64,000 bases of DNA from Cytobacillus suaedae (GCA_014960805.1 CP063163.1:3125001-3189000), one strand, 5' to 3'; positions 1-16,273 are shown, numbered from the stretch's first letter. Made by a program: numbers and translations. Notes: a model not told the origin generated them from the sequence alone.

Positions 1-942
1 CCCGATGAGGGCCCCTAGTCCAATCAGTGCTCTACCTCCAAGATTCTTACACATGAGGCTAGCCCTAAAGCTATTTCGGAGAGAACCAGCTATCTCCAAG
101 TTCGATTGGAATTTCTCCGCTACCCACACCTCATCCCCGCACTTTTCAACGTGCGTGGGTTCGGGCCTCCATTCAGTGTTACCTGAACTTCACCCTGGAC
201 ATGGGTAGATCACCTGGTTTCGGGTCTACGACCACGTACTAATTCGCCCTATTCAGACTCGCTTTCGCTGCGGCTCCGTCTCTTCGACTTAACCTTGCAC
301 GGGATCGTAACTCGCCGGTTCATTCTACAAAAGGCACGCCATCACCCATTAACGGGCTCTGACTACTTGTAGGCACACGGTTTCAGGATCTTTTTCACTC
401 CCCTTCCGGGGTGCTTTTCACCTTTCCCTCACGGTACTGGTTCACTATCGGTCACTAGGGAGTATTTAGCCTTGGGAGATGGTCCTCCCTGCTTCCGACG
501 GGATTTCTCGTGTCCCGCCGTACTCAGGATCCACTCAAGAGGGAACGAAGTTTCGACTACAGGGTTGTTACCTTCTACGACGGATCTTTCCAGATCGCTT
601 CGTCTACCCCGTTCCTTTGTAACTCCATATAGAGTGTCCTACAACCCCAAGAGGCAAGCCTCTTGGTTTGGGCTATATTCCGTTTCGCTCGCCGCTACTC
701 AGGAAATCGCGTTTGCTTTCTCTTCCTCCGGGTACTTAGATGTTTCAGTTCCCCGGGTATGCCTTCATATACCCTATTTATTCAGGTATCGATACTACTC
801 CATTACGAGTAGTGGGTTTCCCCATTCGGAAATCTTCGGATCAGGGCTTACTTACAGCTCCCCGAAGCATATCGGTGTTAGTCCCGTCCTTCATCGGCTC
901 CTAGTGCCAAGGCATCCACCGTGCGCCCTTTCTAACTTAACC
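1..942 (-). rRNA. 23S ribosomal RNA, 5' part (cut by window start)
   Basis: The reverse complement begins, at position 942, with the typical Bacillus 23S start (GGTTAAGTTAGAAAGGGCGC) and runs off the left edge of the window. The same sequence recurs 5233 bases later inside the complete 23S. It is separated from the upstream 16S by a spacer of about 225 bases that holds no tRNA gene. Confidence 0.97.
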
Positions 943-1162
943 TAAGAAAAACTACGTTTTTCTGTGTTAGAAAGTTTTCTTTCTATAAAGAAAGAACTTT
1001 ACACATTTCTTACATTGAATGTCTTGTTACGTTATCTAGTTTTCAAGGAACAATTGGATGTAAGCCGAAGGCTTATCATCTTCTTTTGAAGGTTTTTTAA
1101 GTTCCTTCAAAACTGACCACAACACAAAGCGTCTTCTTATGAAGTACATCGTACTTCAGTTT

Positions 1163-2720
<1,558 letters not shown>

Positions 2721-2815
2721 AGTTGATTAGCTCATAGCTAAAACAATTTTTAAAACAAACATTGACGCTTGTGTTGTGTTCAGTTTTCAAAGAACTTTTT
2801 TTGGGACAGAATTAT

Positions 2816-2844
2816 AATTTAACAAAATTATAATCTCATGTCAA
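2816..2844 (-). promoter_or_regulatory. rRNA promoter, proximal
   Basis: On the minus strand TTGACA (2839-2844), a 17-base spacer and TAAATT (2816-2821) precede the 16S leader. A boxA-like leader sequence (TTCTTTGAAAACTG, about 2781-2795) follows, as expected for rRNA antitermination. Confidence 0.6.
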
Positions 2845-2886
2845 TCACTATTTTTAACTTGTTTGCCTTGTTAAGCAACATCATTT

Positions 2887-2915
2887 ATTCTATCACACTA
2901 ATTCTCGAAAGTCAA
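2887..2915 (-). promoter_or_regulatory. rRNA promoter, middle
   Basis: TTGACT (2910-2915), a 17-base spacer and TAGAAT (2887-2892) on the minus strand. The -35 is directly preceded by a short inverted repeat ACTTCNNNGAAGT, also seen at two other rRNA promoters in this window. Confidence 0.7.
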
Positions 2916-2979
2916 CTTCTGTGAAGTAACTTTAGATTAAAAAAGCGTTGAATCCAATGTGTATCAGGCAACACAACTT

Positions 2980-3008
2980 ATCTTACCATCTATTCATTTC
3001 ATTGTCAA
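2980..3008 (-). promoter_or_regulatory. rRNA promoter, distal
   Basis: TTGACA (3003-3008), a 17-base spacer and TAAGAT (2980-2985) on the minus strand, lying just after the 5S gene of the preceding operon. The -35 overlaps the inverted repeat CAACTTCGTAGAAGTTG (3006-3022). The downstream rRNA operon therefore has its own promoters and need not rely on readthrough. Confidence 0.75.
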
Positions 3009-3036
3009 CTTCTACGAAGTTGTAATAGTTGGTAAA

Positions 3037-3152
<116 letters not shown>

Positions 3153-3246
3153 ACTTTTATTCTACTATAAAAAGAAACAATTTCAACTAGAAATTTGTTC
3201 CTTCAAAACTAGATAACGTAACTAAGACATTTTGTAAGTATTTTGT

Positions 3247-6175
<2,929 letters not shown>

Positions 6176-6395
6176 TAAGAAAAACTACGTTTTTCTGTGT
6201 TAGAAAGTTTTCTTTCTATAAAGAAAGAACTTTACACATTTCTTACATTGAATGTCTTGTTACGTTATCTAGTTTTCAAGGAACAATTGGATGTAAGCCG
6301 AAGGCTTATCATCTTCTTTTGAAGGTTTTTTAAGTTCCTTCAAAACTGACCACAACACAAAGCGTCTTCTTATGAAGTACATCGTACTTCAGTTT

Positions 6396-7952
<1,557 letters not shown>

Positions 7953-8047
7953 AGTTGATTAGCTCATAGCTAAAACAAATTTTAAAACAAACATTGACGC
8001 TTGTGTTGTGTTCAGTTTTCAAAGAACTTTTTTTGGGACAGAATCAT

Positions 8048-8076
8048 ATTTTATCAAAATTATAAGCCCGTGTCAA
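8048..8076 (-). promoter_or_regulatory. rRNA promoter P2
   Basis: TTGACA (8071-8076), a 17-base spacer and TAAAAT (8048-8053) on the minus strand, about 95 bases upstream of 16S copy 2. It closely resembles the proximal promoter of the other operon. Confidence 0.75.
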
Positions 8077-8112
8077 CAACTTTCTTAAAGTCACTTTCTA
8101 GCGACAAAAACT

Positions 8113-8141
8113 ATCTTACCATCGAATCAACCCTTTGTCAA
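8113..8141 (-). promoter_or_regulatory. rRNA promoter P1
   Basis: TTGACA (8136-8141), a 17-base spacer and TAAGAT (8113-8118) on the minus strand. The -35 is again preceded by an ACTTC/GAAGT inverted repeat (8142-8155). The stretch from here to the terminator at 8335 shows no gene. Confidence 0.75.
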
Positions 8142-8294
8142 CTTCTGCGAAGTGATTAAAGTTTTAAAAAACAAATCATCTTTTGATTTGTAATTTATTC
8201 ATTGGCTCGTTTGTTCGTCGTGGTGACTTGTACTTATATTACACTGAAGTTTAGTAAAAGACAACCCTTCAATACGCGGTAATATATTCCAATT

Positions 8295-8335
8295 AAAAAG
8301 AGACTCACCCGAAAAGTTCGAATGAATCTCTTTTT
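8295..8335 (-). terminator. Rho-independent terminator after gcvPB
   Basis: An AAAAAGAGA arm pairs with TCTCTTTTT around a partly paired centre, giving a T-rich tail on both strands. It closes the gcv operon and insulates it from the rRNA promoters. Confidence 0.8.
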
Positions 8336-8350
8336 CTTCTATAGTATATG

Positions 8351-9820
8351 TTATTGCTTTTGGTAACGAAGAACTGGTTTACGAGCAGCCAGTGTTTCGT
8401 CTAGACGCTTAATCACAGTACTGTGAGGAGCTTCTTGAACGATTTCCGGATTCTCTTCAGCTTCTTTTGCTATTTGAATCATTGCTGAGATAAACTCATC
8501 TAAAGTTTCTTTAGATTCTGTTTCTGTTGGCTCAATCATGATACATTCCTCAACATTAAGTGGGAAGTAGATTGTTGGTGGGTGATATCCAAAGTCTAAT
8601 AAACGTTTTGCGATATCTAATGTACGAACACCAAGTTTCTTTTGACGTTTACCTGATAATACAAACTCATGCTTACAATGTTGGTTAAATGGTAGGTCAA
8701 AGTGTGGTGCAAGTTGACGCATCATGTAGTTTGCATTAAGAACAGCATACTCAGTTACTGCTTTTAATCCATCTGGACCCATTGTACGAATGTACGTATA
8801 AGCACGAACGTTAATTCCAAAGTTTCCATAGAAAGGTTTTACACGTCCAATTGCTTGTGGACGATCGTATTCGAAGCGATAGCCTTCTTCACCTTTTACA
8901 AGAACTGGTTTTGGCAGGTAAGGAATTAAATCAGCTTTAACTCCTACAGGACCTGAACCTGGGCCTCCCCCACCGTGTGGACCTGTAAATGTTTTATGAA
9001 GGTTAAGGTGAACTACGTCAAATCCCATATCCCCTGGTCTAGCTTTACTTAATACTGCATTTAAGTTAGCTCCATCATAGTATAGCTTCCCACCAGCATC
9101 ATGGACGATTTTAGCCATTTCTAAAATATGAGCTTCGAATAATCCTAATGTATTTGGGTTTGTTAACATAAGCGCTGCAGTGTCAGCACCAACAACACTT
9201 CTAAGGTCTTCTAGATCAACTAAACCATTTTCATCTGATTTAACAGTAATTGTTTCAAATCCAGCAACTGTAGCAGAAGCAGGGTTTGTTCCGTGCGCTG
9301 AGTCAGGAACGATTACTTTCGTACGTGCAGTGTCATTGTTTGCTTCGTGGTATGCACGAATCATCATTAATCCAGTCCACTCACCGTGAGCACCAGCAGC
9401 TGGTTGAAGAGTTACTTCATCCATACCTGTAATTTCTTTTAAATGTTCTTGAAGATCATACATTAAACCTAGTGCACCTTGAACAGTTGACTCATCTTGT
9501 AATGGATGAATGTGTGCAAAGCCAGGAATACGAGCTACGTTCTCGTTAATTTTAGGGTTGTATTTCATTGTACAAGAACCTAATGGATAGAACCCAGAGT
9601 CTACACCATGGTTACGTCTTGATAAAGCTGTGTAATGACGCATGATATCTAATTCAGATACCTCTGGAAGTTCTGGCTCTTCAGTACGAATATAGTCAGC
9701 TGGAATGACATCATCTAAGTTAAGCTCAGGTATATCCATTTCCGGTAAGCTATAACCAACACGGCCAGGTCTAGTTAATTCGAATATTAATGGTTGATCT
9801 TGATGATTATTCATTGCCAT
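8351..9820 (-). CDS. gcvPB: Glycine dehydrogenase (decarboxylating) subunit 2
   Basis: This is the PLP-binding half of the split glycine-cleavage P protein, which decarboxylates glycine and passes the aminomethyl group to the lipoyl H protein in the cytosol. The 489 residues are the usual length. The segment [17 protein letters not shown] contains the expected PLP lysine (about K276), and the N-terminal part has the conserved [18 protein letters not shown] region. The start overlaps the end of gcvPA by 14 bases, so the two halves are translationally coupled; the ATG six bases further in is an alternative start. It is the last gene of the gcvT-gcvPA-gcvPB operon under a glycine riboswitch. Confidence 0.96.
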   Translation of the reverse strand: MAMNNHQDQPLIFELTRPGRVGYSLPEMDIPELNLDDVIPADYIRTEEPELPEVSELDIMRHYTALSRRNHGVDSGFYPLGSCTMKYNPKINENVARIPGFAHIHPLQDESTVQGALGLMYDLQEHLKEITGMDEVTLQPAAGAHGEWTGLMMIRAYHEANNDTARTKVIVPDSAHGTNPASATVAGFETITVKSDENGLVDLEDLRSVVGADTAALMLTNPNTLGLFEAHILEMAKIVHDAGGKLYYDGANLNAVLSKARPGDMGFDVVHLNLHKTFTGPHGGGGPGSGPVGVKADLIPYLPKPVLVKGEEGYRFEYDRPQAIGRVKPFYGNFGINVRAYTYIRTMGPDGLKAVTEYAVLNANYMMRQLAPHFDLPFNQHCKHEFVLSGKRQKKLGVRTLDIAKRLLDFGYHPPTIYFPLNVEECIMIEPTETESKETLDEFISAMIQIAKEAEENPEIVQEAPHSTVIKRLDETLAARKPVLRYQKQ

Positions 9821-11153
9821 CCCCCAATTCTTTTACGAATGTATCGATTTCTTCTTTTGTACGTAATTCAGTTACTGCAACAAGCATGTGATTTTTTAAC
9901 TCAGGGTAGTCAATTCCTAAATCATAACCACCAATGATTCCTTTTTCGATTAACTTCGCATTTGCTTCCTTAACTGGTTTGTTAAGTTTTACAACAAACT
10001 CATTGAAGAAAGGTCCTTCATAAGGAACTTCAAAGCCATTTTGTTTGAATGTATTTTTAGCATAATGTGCTTTTTGGATATTTTGGATTGCCATTTCTTT
10101 AACGCCTTTTTTACCTAAAGCAGTCATTGCAACTGATGCTGCTAAAGCATTAAGTGCTTGGTTTGAACAAATGTTAGATGTCGCTTTGTCACGACGGATA
10201 TGTTGTTCACGGGCTTGAAGTGTTAATACAAATCCACGTTTACCATCTTCATCTACTGTTTGACCAACAAGTCTTCCTGGAACTTTACGCATTAATTTTG
10301 ATGTTACTGCGAAATATCCACAGTGCGGTCCACCAAATCCAGTTGGAATACCAAATACTTGCGCATCACCAGCAACGATATCAGCACCAAATTTACCAGG
10401 AGGTGTTAAAGCTCCAAGTGCTAATGGATTACTTGAAACAACAAACATACTTTTACCTGTATGAGCAATTTCTTCGATTTCTTTTAAAGGTTCAATTTGA
10501 CCGAAGAAGTTAGGATATTGAACAACAACACACGCAACAGAATCATCCATCGCTGATTTTAATGCTTCAAGGTCTGTTAATCCGTTTACTGCTGGAACTT
10601 CAACAACTTCGATATATTGACCTTTTGCATACGTCTTTAATACTTCACGTGATTCAGGGTTAACTGCACCTGATACTAGCACTTTTTTGTTTTTAGTATG
10701 ACCAGTACATAACATTGCAGCTTCTGCAAGAGCCGTTCCACCGTCGTACATTGAAGAGTTCGCTACATCCATTCCAGTTAATTCACAAATCATCGATTGG
10801 AATTCAAAGATTGCTTGAAGCTCACCTTGAGAGATCTCTGGTTGGTATGGAGTGTAAGCTGTATAAAACTCAGAACGAGAGATAACATGATCAACGATAA
10901 TTGGCATGTAATGATCGTATACACCGGCTCCTAAGAATGAAGCATTCGCTCTTAAATCCTTATTTTGAGCTGCAAGAGCTGATAGTTCTTTAAAAAGCTC
11001 TGTTTCTGATTTTGCTTTTTTAATATTGTACTCCCCTTTAAAACGTACACTTTCAGGGATATCATTAAAAAGCTCATCAACAGAAGATACTCCGATTGCT
11101 TGAAGCATTTCTTTTTTATCTTGTTCCGTCATTGGTAAATAACGATGTTTCAT
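9807..11153 (-). CDS. gcvPA: Glycine dehydrogenase (decarboxylating) subunit 1
   Basis: The other half of the split P protein, 448 residues, forming a heterotetramer with GcvPB in Bacillus-type systems. The aminotransferase class V-like fold is evident from conserved stretches such as [14 protein letters not shown] and [15 protein letters not shown]. It lacks the PLP lysine motif, as expected for this subunit. A strong AAGGGG ribosome-binding site sits seven bases before the ATG. It lies 36 bases after gcvT and overlaps gcvPB, consistent with one transcript. Confidence 0.96.
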   Translation of the reverse strand: MKHRYLPMTEQDKKEMLQAIGVSSVDELFNDIPESVRFKGEYNIKKAKSETELFKELSALAAQNKDLRANASFLGAGVYDHYMPIIVDHVISRSEFYTAYTPYQPEISQGELQAIFEFQSMICELTGMDVANSSMYDGGTALAEAAMLCTGHTKNKKVLVSGAVNPESREVLKTYAKGQYIEVVEVPAVNGLTDLEALKSAMDDSVACVVVQYPNFFGQIEPLKEIEEIAHTGKSMFVVSSNPLALGALTPPGKFGADIVAGDAQVFGIPTGFGGPHCGYFAVTSKLMRKVPGRLVGQTVDEDGKRGFVLTLQAREQHIRRDKATSNICSNQALNALAASVAMTALGKKGVKEMAIQNIQKAHYAKNTFKQNGFEVPYEGPFFNEFVVKLNKPVKEANAKLIEKGIIGGYDLGIDYPELKNHMLVAVTELRTKEEIDTFVKELGDGNE

Positions 11154-11189
11154 GGTTTAACCCCTTTCGGTTCTATCTAGAGTGTGATT

Positions 11190-12293
11190 TTATTTTTTAG
11201 GACGCTTGTAAAAAGGTGTAGCAACAACTTCTGCTTGTAAACGTTTGTTACGGATTTGAACTTCAACTTTTGTACCAAGCTCAGCAAACTCAGCTTTGAT
11301 TAATGCAAGTCCAACGTTTTTCTTAAGTGTTGGAGATTGAGTTCCTGTAGTAACAGTTCCTACTTCCTCACCATTCACAAACACTTCATAGCCGTGACGT
11401 GGAATCCCTTTATCAATCATTTCAATTCCAACTAGTTTACGAGGTAAACCGTCTTCTTTTTGCTTTTTCAAAGCTTCTTTACCAATAAAATCTGCTTCTT
11501 TATTTACTTTCACCGCAAAGCCGATACCAGCTTCTAATGGAGAAATTTCTTTTGTTAATTCTTGACCATAAAGCGCTAAGTTTGCTTCGAAACGAAGAGT
11601 GTCTCTAGCTCCTAGTCCAATCGGTAAAACGCCATCTTCTTTTCCTACTTCTAGGATTTTGTTCCAAAGCATTGAAGCATCTTGTGTATCGCAGTAAATT
11701 TCAAAGCCATCTTCACCTGTATAACCAGTACGAGAAACTAATGTTTTAACACCATTCACTTCTACATTGTCTTGAAACTTGAAGAATTTGATTTCACTTA
11801 AATCTGTGTTTGTTAATTTTTGAAGAACTGTTTCAGCTAATGGCCCTTGTAATGCTAATTGTGCTACATCATTTGAGATATTAGTAACTGTTACATCTCC
11901 TGAGACATGGCTTGATAACCAGTCAAAATCCTTTTCAATGTTAGAAGCATTAACAACTAGTAGATAGTGGTCATCTGATTTTTTATAAACAAGAAGATCA
12001 TCTACCGTTCCACCATCTTCATAGCACATCGCTGTATATTGTGCACCGCCATCTTTCAGTACGGATACATCATTCGTCATCATTTTTTGTAAATATGTAA
12101 GACTATCTGGACCTTTTACATCGATTTCTCCCATGTGAGATACATCAAATAAGCCTGCTTTTGTGCGGACAGCTTCATGCTCCTCTTTGATGCTTGAAAA
12201 CTGTACAGGCAAGTCCCAACCACCAAAGTCGATTGTTTTTGCACCGTATTGTGAATAAACTTCATATAAAGGTGTACGTAGTAAATCAGCCAA
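11190..12293 (-). CDS. gcvT: Aminomethyltransferase (glycine cleavage T protein)
   Basis: GcvT releases ammonia from the H-protein-bound aminomethyl group and transfers the methylene to tetrahydrofolate. Length is 367 residues. The N-terminal folate-binding region ([28 protein letters not shown]) is cut here to its hallmark FDVSHMGE; the C-terminal [20 protein letters not shown] segment is typical. The start is a TTG at 12293 placed eight bases after AGGGAGG; the nearby ATG is out of frame. First gene of the operon, directly behind the glycine riboswitch and its terminator. Confidence 0.96.
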   Translation of the reverse strand: MADLLRTPLYEVYSQYGAKTIDFGGWDLPVQFSSIKEEHEAVRTKAGLFDVSHMGEIDVKGPDSLTYLQKMMTNDVSVLKDGGAQYTAMCYEDGGTVDDLLVYKKSDDHYLLVVNASNIEKDFDWLSSHVSGDVTVTNISNDVAQLALQGPLAETVLQKLTNTDLSEIKFFKFQDNVEVNGVKTLVSRTGYTGEDGFEIYCDTQDASMLWNKILEVGKEDGVLPIGLGARDTLRFEANLALYGQELTKEISPLEAGIGFAVKVNKEADFIGKEALKKQKEDGLPRKLVGIEMIDKGIPRHGYEVFVNGEEVGTVTTGTQSPTLKKNVGLALIKAEFAELGTKVEVQIRNKRLQAEVVATPFYKRPKK

Positions 12294-12352
12294 TCATAAT
12301 TCCTCCCTTAACATATGTAATCGAGCAGTAAGGAAACGCTTTCCTTTGGGCA

Positions 12353-12402
12353 ACAAAAAAAGGACAGAGTACCACCACAAAACGTGTAGTTCTCTGTCCT
12401 GG
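12353..12402 (-). terminator. Riboswitch-controlled terminator upstream of gcvT
   Basis: AGGACAGAG (12361-12369) pairs with CTCTGTCCT (12392-12400), and on the minus strand a run of seven T residues follows. The 5' arm overlaps the end of the second glycine aptamer, so aptamer folding and terminator formation should be mutually exclusive. This is the expression platform. Confidence 0.85.
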
Positions 12403-12634
12403 CACCTGAAAGTTTTACCTTTTATTAGAATGTTCAAAAGACATAAGAATAACCTCTTTTTAAACATACTAAAAAAAGCCATTTCCCCTTTGGTGGCCTC
12501 AAGATTATTTCTTGGGCTCTCTCCAGAGTTGCGTCAAACAAAAGTCTTTTTGCCTGAGAGATTCACAGTTTATAGTCTGTTTGCTCCTTCGGCGCCACCA
12601 TGGCCGGTAGTCTCTCCCCTTGTTCTCATTCGCC
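12390..12634 (-). ncRNA. Tandem glycine riboswitch
   Basis: Read on the minus strand, aptamer 1 shows GGGGAGAGACTACCGG, GGCGCCGAAGGAGCAAA and AATCTCTCAGGCAAAAAGAC; aptamer 2 shows ACTCTGGAGAGAGC, CACCAAAGGGGAAA and CTTTCAGGTGCCAGGACAGAG. This is the known two-aptamer arrangement in front of gcvT operons in Bacillus. Glycine binding should favour readthrough into gcvT-gcvPA-gcvPB. Confidence 0.88.
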
Positions 12635-12875
12635 AATATATAATTTTAACAAAACTTGGTTATACTACCCTACTAGGGTAATGTTTTTATAAACTTTTAA
12701 AGCTATTATCATCCTACCATTTGAAGCCTTTTTCGGCAATAAATATATTTCCTTAACAAAGACTTTTTTTTTCTAGAAAATGTTCGTAAATTAGATGCAG
12801 ATTTAGATTAATTTTATTCTCCATACGTTTTTTATCCCGAAAGTAGAAACAATTTACTATATAGAAAGGATTGGT

Positions 12876-14573
12876 ATGATGAAAGTCGACATAGAGTTTG
12901 ACCACTCTTGGCAGGATGACTTTTTAAAAAGAATTGAAGATGACGGTCCTTGGGCTAATTGGGAGCTTTATAAACTCGCCTATGAAGTCGAACAGCATAC
13001 AGCCATTCCTGAATTTGAAGGCCTACAAGCACCGAAACATTTACCACAATTAACGCCACTTCCTCACCAGCTAGAAGTTGCCAAGCAAGTTGTAGAAAAA
13101 ATGCATGGGAAAGCCATTTTAGCCGATGAGGTAGGACTAGGTAAAACCATTGAAGCTGGTCTTATTTTAAAAGAATACATGATTCGTGGTCTTGTAAAGA
13201 AGGTTCTAATTCTAGTACCTGCCTCTTTAGTATCTCAGTGGGCAGCTGAATTAAACCAAAAATTTTACATACCAGCAGTGCAACAAAAGAAAAGCTATGT
13301 ATGGGAGCAATGTGATGTTGTTGTTTCTTCTATAGATACAGCAAAACGAAGCCCACATCGCGAAATTGTCTATGAACAAGATTATGATCTCATTATTATT
13401 GATGAAGCACACAAGTTAAAAAACAATAAAACGAAAAACTATGAATTTGTCCAAAACCTAAAAAAGAAGTTTTGCTTACTATTAACAGCAACTCCTATCC
13501 AAAATAGAATTGAAGAAATTTTCAACTTAGTTTCCTTATTAAAACCGGGTCATCTAGGAAACCAGTCTTATTTTGAAGAGTCCTATAATGCAAAGGAACG
13601 TTCTTTAGATGGAGATAAACATCTAAAAGAATTAGTAAATAAAGTGATGATTCGAAATCGTCGTGATGATACAGGGATTGAGTGGACGAAGCGTCTTGTT
13701 GAAACAGTTCCAATTGAATTTTCTGAAACAGAACGAGATTTATATGATGCTATTAGTCAGTACCGCTCAAGTGGAAGTCCGTTTATGAATAGTATGTTCT
13801 CAATCATGACCCTCCAACGTGAGGCATGTAGTAGTCGTGAGGCGGTGTTCTTTACATTGAAAAAAATGCTTGAGAACTCAGATGAAGAAGGTAGACAAGC
13901 ACCCGTTCACATTATTACTGATTTAATGAAGAAAGTGGAGCAAGTTAATAAAAATTCTAAAGCTGAAAAAGCACTAGAGTTGATTAAAAAAGTAGATGAC
14001 AAAGTTATTATTTTCACGGAATACCGAGCAACACAGCTTTATCTACAATGGTATCTCCAGCAAAACGGTATTTCGTCGGTGCCGTTTAGAGGTGGCTTTA
14101 AGCGCGGGAAAAAGGACTGGATGAAGCAGCTTTTCCAAAACAAAATTCAAGTGTTAATAGCTACTGAAGCTGGTGGAGAAGGTATTAACCTTCAATTCTG
14201 TAACCATATCATAAATTATGACCTGCCTTGGAATCCAATGCGCCTTGAGCAACGTATTGGTAGAATTCACAGACTTGGTCAGGAGAAGGATGTTCATATC
14301 TATAACTTTGCGACAAAGAATACGGTTGAAGAACATATTTTGAAACTACTATATGAAAAAATTAACTTATTTGAGCGCGTCATAGGACAGCTAGATGAAA
14401 TCTTAACAAAATTAGAGATTGGCAATATCGAAGACCATATTAAAGATATCCTGCTTCATTCGAAGAGTGATGGTGAAATAAAGATTAAGATGGAAAATCT
14501 CACTTCTATTATTAGTTATGAAGAACAAATGTCAGAAGGAGATGAGAAACGTGCAGCAACAGGAAATTCATAA
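12876..14573 (+). CDS. yqhH: SNF2-type DEAD/DEAH helicase YqhH
   Basis: A 565-residue SWI/SNF-family ATPase, probably acting on nucleic acid or RNA-polymerase complexes; the biological role of YqhH is not established. Visible motifs in order: Walker A LADEVGLGKTIEAG (about 82-95), DEAH box IIIDEAHKLKN, motif III LLLTATPIQN, and the C-terminal helicase motifs TEAGGEGINLQ and RLEQRIGRIHRLGQ. It lies divergent from gcvT and overlaps yqhG, the same arrangement as in B. subtilis, which supports the name. Confidence 0.9.
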   Translation: MMKVDIEFDHSWQDDFLKRIEDDGPWANWELYKLAYEVEQHTAIPEFEGLQAPKHLPQLTPLPHQLEVAKQVVEKMHGKAILADEVGLGKTIEAGLILKEYMIRGLVKKVLILVPASLVSQWAAELNQKFYIPAVQQKKSYVWEQCDVVVSSIDTAKRSPHREIVYEQDYDLIIIDEAHKLKNNKTKNYEFVQNLKKKFCLLLTATPIQNRIEEIFNLVSLLKPGHLGNQSYFEESYNAKERSLDGDKHLKELVNKVMIRNRRDDTGIEWTKRLVETVPIEFSETERDLYDAISQYRSSGSPFMNSMFSIMTLQREACSSREAVFFTLKKMLENSDEEGRQAPVHIITDLMKKVEQVNKNSKAEKALELIKKVDDKVIIFTEYRATQLYLQWYLQQNGISSVPFRGGFKRGKKDWMKQLFQNKIQVLIATEAGGEGINLQFCNHIINYDLPWNPMRLEQRIGRIHRLGQEKDVHIYNFATKNTVEEHILKLLYEKINLFERVIGQLDEILTKLEIGNIEDHIKDILLHSKSDGEIKIKMENLTSIISYEEQMSEGDEKRAATGNS

Positions 14574-15351
14574 GTTTTTAGAACGGTATTTTACCGCCAA
14601 TGAATGTGAAATCCTTGAACGTCATGAAGCTTTTATGAATGTGCAATTAACAGTTGAACTTGATAAGCAATTAATGAACCGCCCTTTTTACTGGCATTAT
14701 CTTGAAAAAACAAACGGAGTTCCAAATCCAATGCAGTTAACGGTAATTACTGATCAAAAGCGTGCACCTGATGACTTGAAGGGTGATGTCGTTCACTTCG
14801 GGGCACCGAGACTTCATCAAATTTTTGAATCGACTAGGTCACTTGGGGGATACATCCGCTTATACCAGGATGTTTCGGTACAAACTCCGGGTAACGTCCC
14901 GCTTCATCCCTGGTTAGGTCTAAACGTTAAAGTATCCTATCAATGTGATAAAAAGAAGGATTTACTCTTATCACTCGGATTGCATTTAATTAGTGGGTCA
15001 ATTATTGAAAACTTTCAAGAGACAATGGGTAGTATCTCACTTAAGGCAAAAATTCCAGACTATTGCTTTACGATGTCACCGTTAATAAAACCACAAAGCG
15101 GATTGAATAGAATAAAGCAATTTATTACAAACATGGTAGAAGCAGATGATCATACATGGGCTGAAAAAGCGAGAGAGCGTTGGGATGAGGATTTGGATCT
15201 TCTTGATCATTTTTATGAGGGCTTGGATGAGATGCCTGAGAGCTATGAGATTGAAAAAGAGGCTTTGAAACAACAGTATGAACCTAAGGTTAAGGTTGAG
15301 ATTATTAATGGTGGGTTGTTTTATTTGCATCAGGATATGTTTAGAAATTAG
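14551..15351 (+). CDS. yqhG: YqhG family protein
   Basis: A 266-residue cytosolic protein of unknown function, conserved next to yqhH in Bacillus. I chose the GTG at 14551 because AGAAGGAGAT precedes it at good spacing and because the resulting start (QQQEIHKFL) matches what I recall of YqhG; the longer frame would begin at 14518. It overlaps the end of yqhH by 23 bases, so the two are coupled. No catalytic motif is recognisable; the C-terminal third is acidic and probably helical. Confidence 0.85.
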   Translation: MQQQEIHKFLERYFTANECEILERHEAFMNVQLTVELDKQLMNRPFYWHYLEKTNGVPNPMQLTVITDQKRAPDDLKGDVVHFGAPRLHQIFESTRSLGGYIRLYQDVSVQTPGNVPLHPWLGLNVKVSYQCDKKKDLLLSLGLHLISGSIIENFQETMGSISLKAKIPDYCFTMSPLIKPQSGLNRIKQFITNMVEADDHTWAEKARERWDEDLDLLDHFYEGLDEMPESYEIEKEALKQQYEPKVKVEIINGGLFYLHQDMFRN

Positions 15352-15481
15352 TTCAGGCTATTGGAAAACGCTCGCATTCTTCGTTACTCACCCTTATTCA
15401 AATGCTCATTACCGCTCATGGTAACTCCGCTTTGACTAAGGGCTCGCGCGTCGACTTACAAGCGTTTTCAATCAGCCTGAA
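15352..15481. repeat. Long imperfect inverted repeat (MITE/REP-like)
   Basis: TTCAGGCTATTGGAAAACGCT (15352-15372) is matched in reverse at 15461-15481 with 18 of 21 positions complementary. Inside, CTCACCCTTATTCAAA is matched by TTTGACTAAGGGCTCG, and further in TTACC by GGTAA. The 130 bases can thus fold into one long nested hairpin. It starts at the yqhG stop codon. A short open frame inside it is not believed to be a gene. No transposase is present. Confidence 0.6.
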
Positions 15482-15495
15482 AGTTACATACTTGC

Positions 15496-15529
15496 AAGAG
15501 CTTTTCTTATATAGAATGGCTCTTTTTTT
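15496..15529 (+). terminator. Terminator of yqhH-yqhG
   Basis: AAGAGC (15496-15501) pairs with GCTCTT (15519-15524), with further pairing inside, and is followed by a run of T residues on the plus strand. It ends the yqhH-yqhG transcript. Confidence 0.75.
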
Positions 15530-15578
15530 GCTTGTTTTATTTTTTGTGGGTAATGTTACCATTTTTCGTTCCCAAAAT

Positions 15579-15782
15579 ATCGACAAATGACTTGTATTTA
15601 TTTGGAAATACTACAAAAACATACTACTTAATCGCCGTTGTTTCGTAAACCGAATATATCAATCATGTTAACAAAATAGGTATATAATACTATGTATTCG
15701 GCAATTTCAGCTAATAAACAACACATATTCAGTAAAATCCGACTAAATTTCATATAGTTATCTAAATCTTTAGACATCGACA
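15579..15782. promoter_or_regulatory. Two candidate Spo0A boxes upstream of sinI
   Basis: TGTCGAT, one mismatch from the core 0A box TGTCGAA, occurs on the minus strand at 15579-15585 and again at 15776-15782. Spo0A activation of sinI is established in B. subtilis. The stretch from 15530 to the riboswitch at 15895 holds no gene and is AT-rich, as expected of a promoter region. Weak evidence from sequence alone. Confidence 0.35.
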
Positions 15783-15894
15783 CACTTCAACACTACAAGT
15801 TATTTTTTTCGTATATACTTCTACCTATCGAACCAAAAGTCTTATACATACGTAGACCAAAAGTATCATGGAAAAGACTTCATCTAAACGATTA

Positions 15895-15990
15895 GCAGAA
15901 GGAAAAGGCAAACCTATTGAAAAATAGGGACGCAAAGTCACAGGTCTTAGGTTGGATTTGCATCCAATGATGATGGCTGGACTGCCTGGA
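15895..15990 (+). ncRNA. Cyclic-di-GMP-I (GEMM) riboswitch upstream of sinI
   Basis: The element contains GGCAAACC (15907-15914), then a stem CCTATT-GAAA-AATAGG with the hallmark GAAA tetraloop, then GGGACGCAAAG (15927-15937) followed by TCACAGG and CTTA, and a second hairpin TTGGAT-TTGC-ATCCAA (15952-15967). AGGCA near 15905 can pair with TGCCT near 15983 to close the structure. These are the conserved features of the c-di-GMP class I aptamer. Only about 20 bases separate it from the AGGAGG of sinI, and I see no terminator, so control could be at translation. Confidence 0.85.
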
Positions 15991-16022
15991 ATGCTTATAG
16001 TATTTTAGGAGGAATATGACGA

Positions 16023-16160
16023 ATGAGTAAACATGTAAAAATGCAGCTTGATCCAGAGTGGGTAGAATTAATTTTAGAAGCACTTGATATGGGAATTAGT
16101 GAAGAGGAAATTAAAGCGTTCTTTATTGAAAAAGAATTAGAGCAACGAAATATCGTATAA
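16023..16160 (+). CDS. sinI: Anti-repressor SinI
   Basis: A 45-residue protein with the SinI signature: LDPEWVELILEALDMGISEEE followed by a helix, the hook that dissolves SinR tetramers by forming a SinI-SinR heterodimer. AGGAGG lies ten bases before the ATG; a nearer ATG at 16016 leads to an immediate stop. It precedes sinR, as in B. subtilis. The C-terminus is shorter than that of the B. subtilis protein (57 residues). Confidence 0.92.
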   Translation: MSKHVKMQLDPEWVELILEALDMGISEEEIKAFFIEKELEQRNIV

Positions 16161-16240
16161 TCCTCCCTAATTTCTATACGAAATAGCGATATTTTCTACT
16201 TCTCAGTTCGTCATATAGTACAAAACCTTCAAAGTTGTGT

Positions 16241-16246
16241 TATAAT
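16241..16246 (+). promoter_or_regulatory. sinR promoter, extended -10
   Basis: TGTTATAAT (TG at 16238-16239, -10 TATAAT at 16241-16246) forms an extended -10 element; the -35 is weak. It sits between sinI and sinR, giving sinR its own promoter as in B. subtilis. Confidence 0.65.
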
Positions 16247-16273
16247 CGATGATGAAGGAAGGTGACATGTGAC

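Noticed and set aside
2776..2795. GTTCAG...AAAGAAC palindrome in the rRNA leader
   Set aside because: Spacing is 18 rather than 16 bases and it belongs to the boxA antitermination leader, found at both rRNA operons; not a SinR site.
15402..15590. 62-codon plus-strand frame after yqhG
   Set aside because: It runs through the inverted repeat and a terminator and has no ribosome-binding site.
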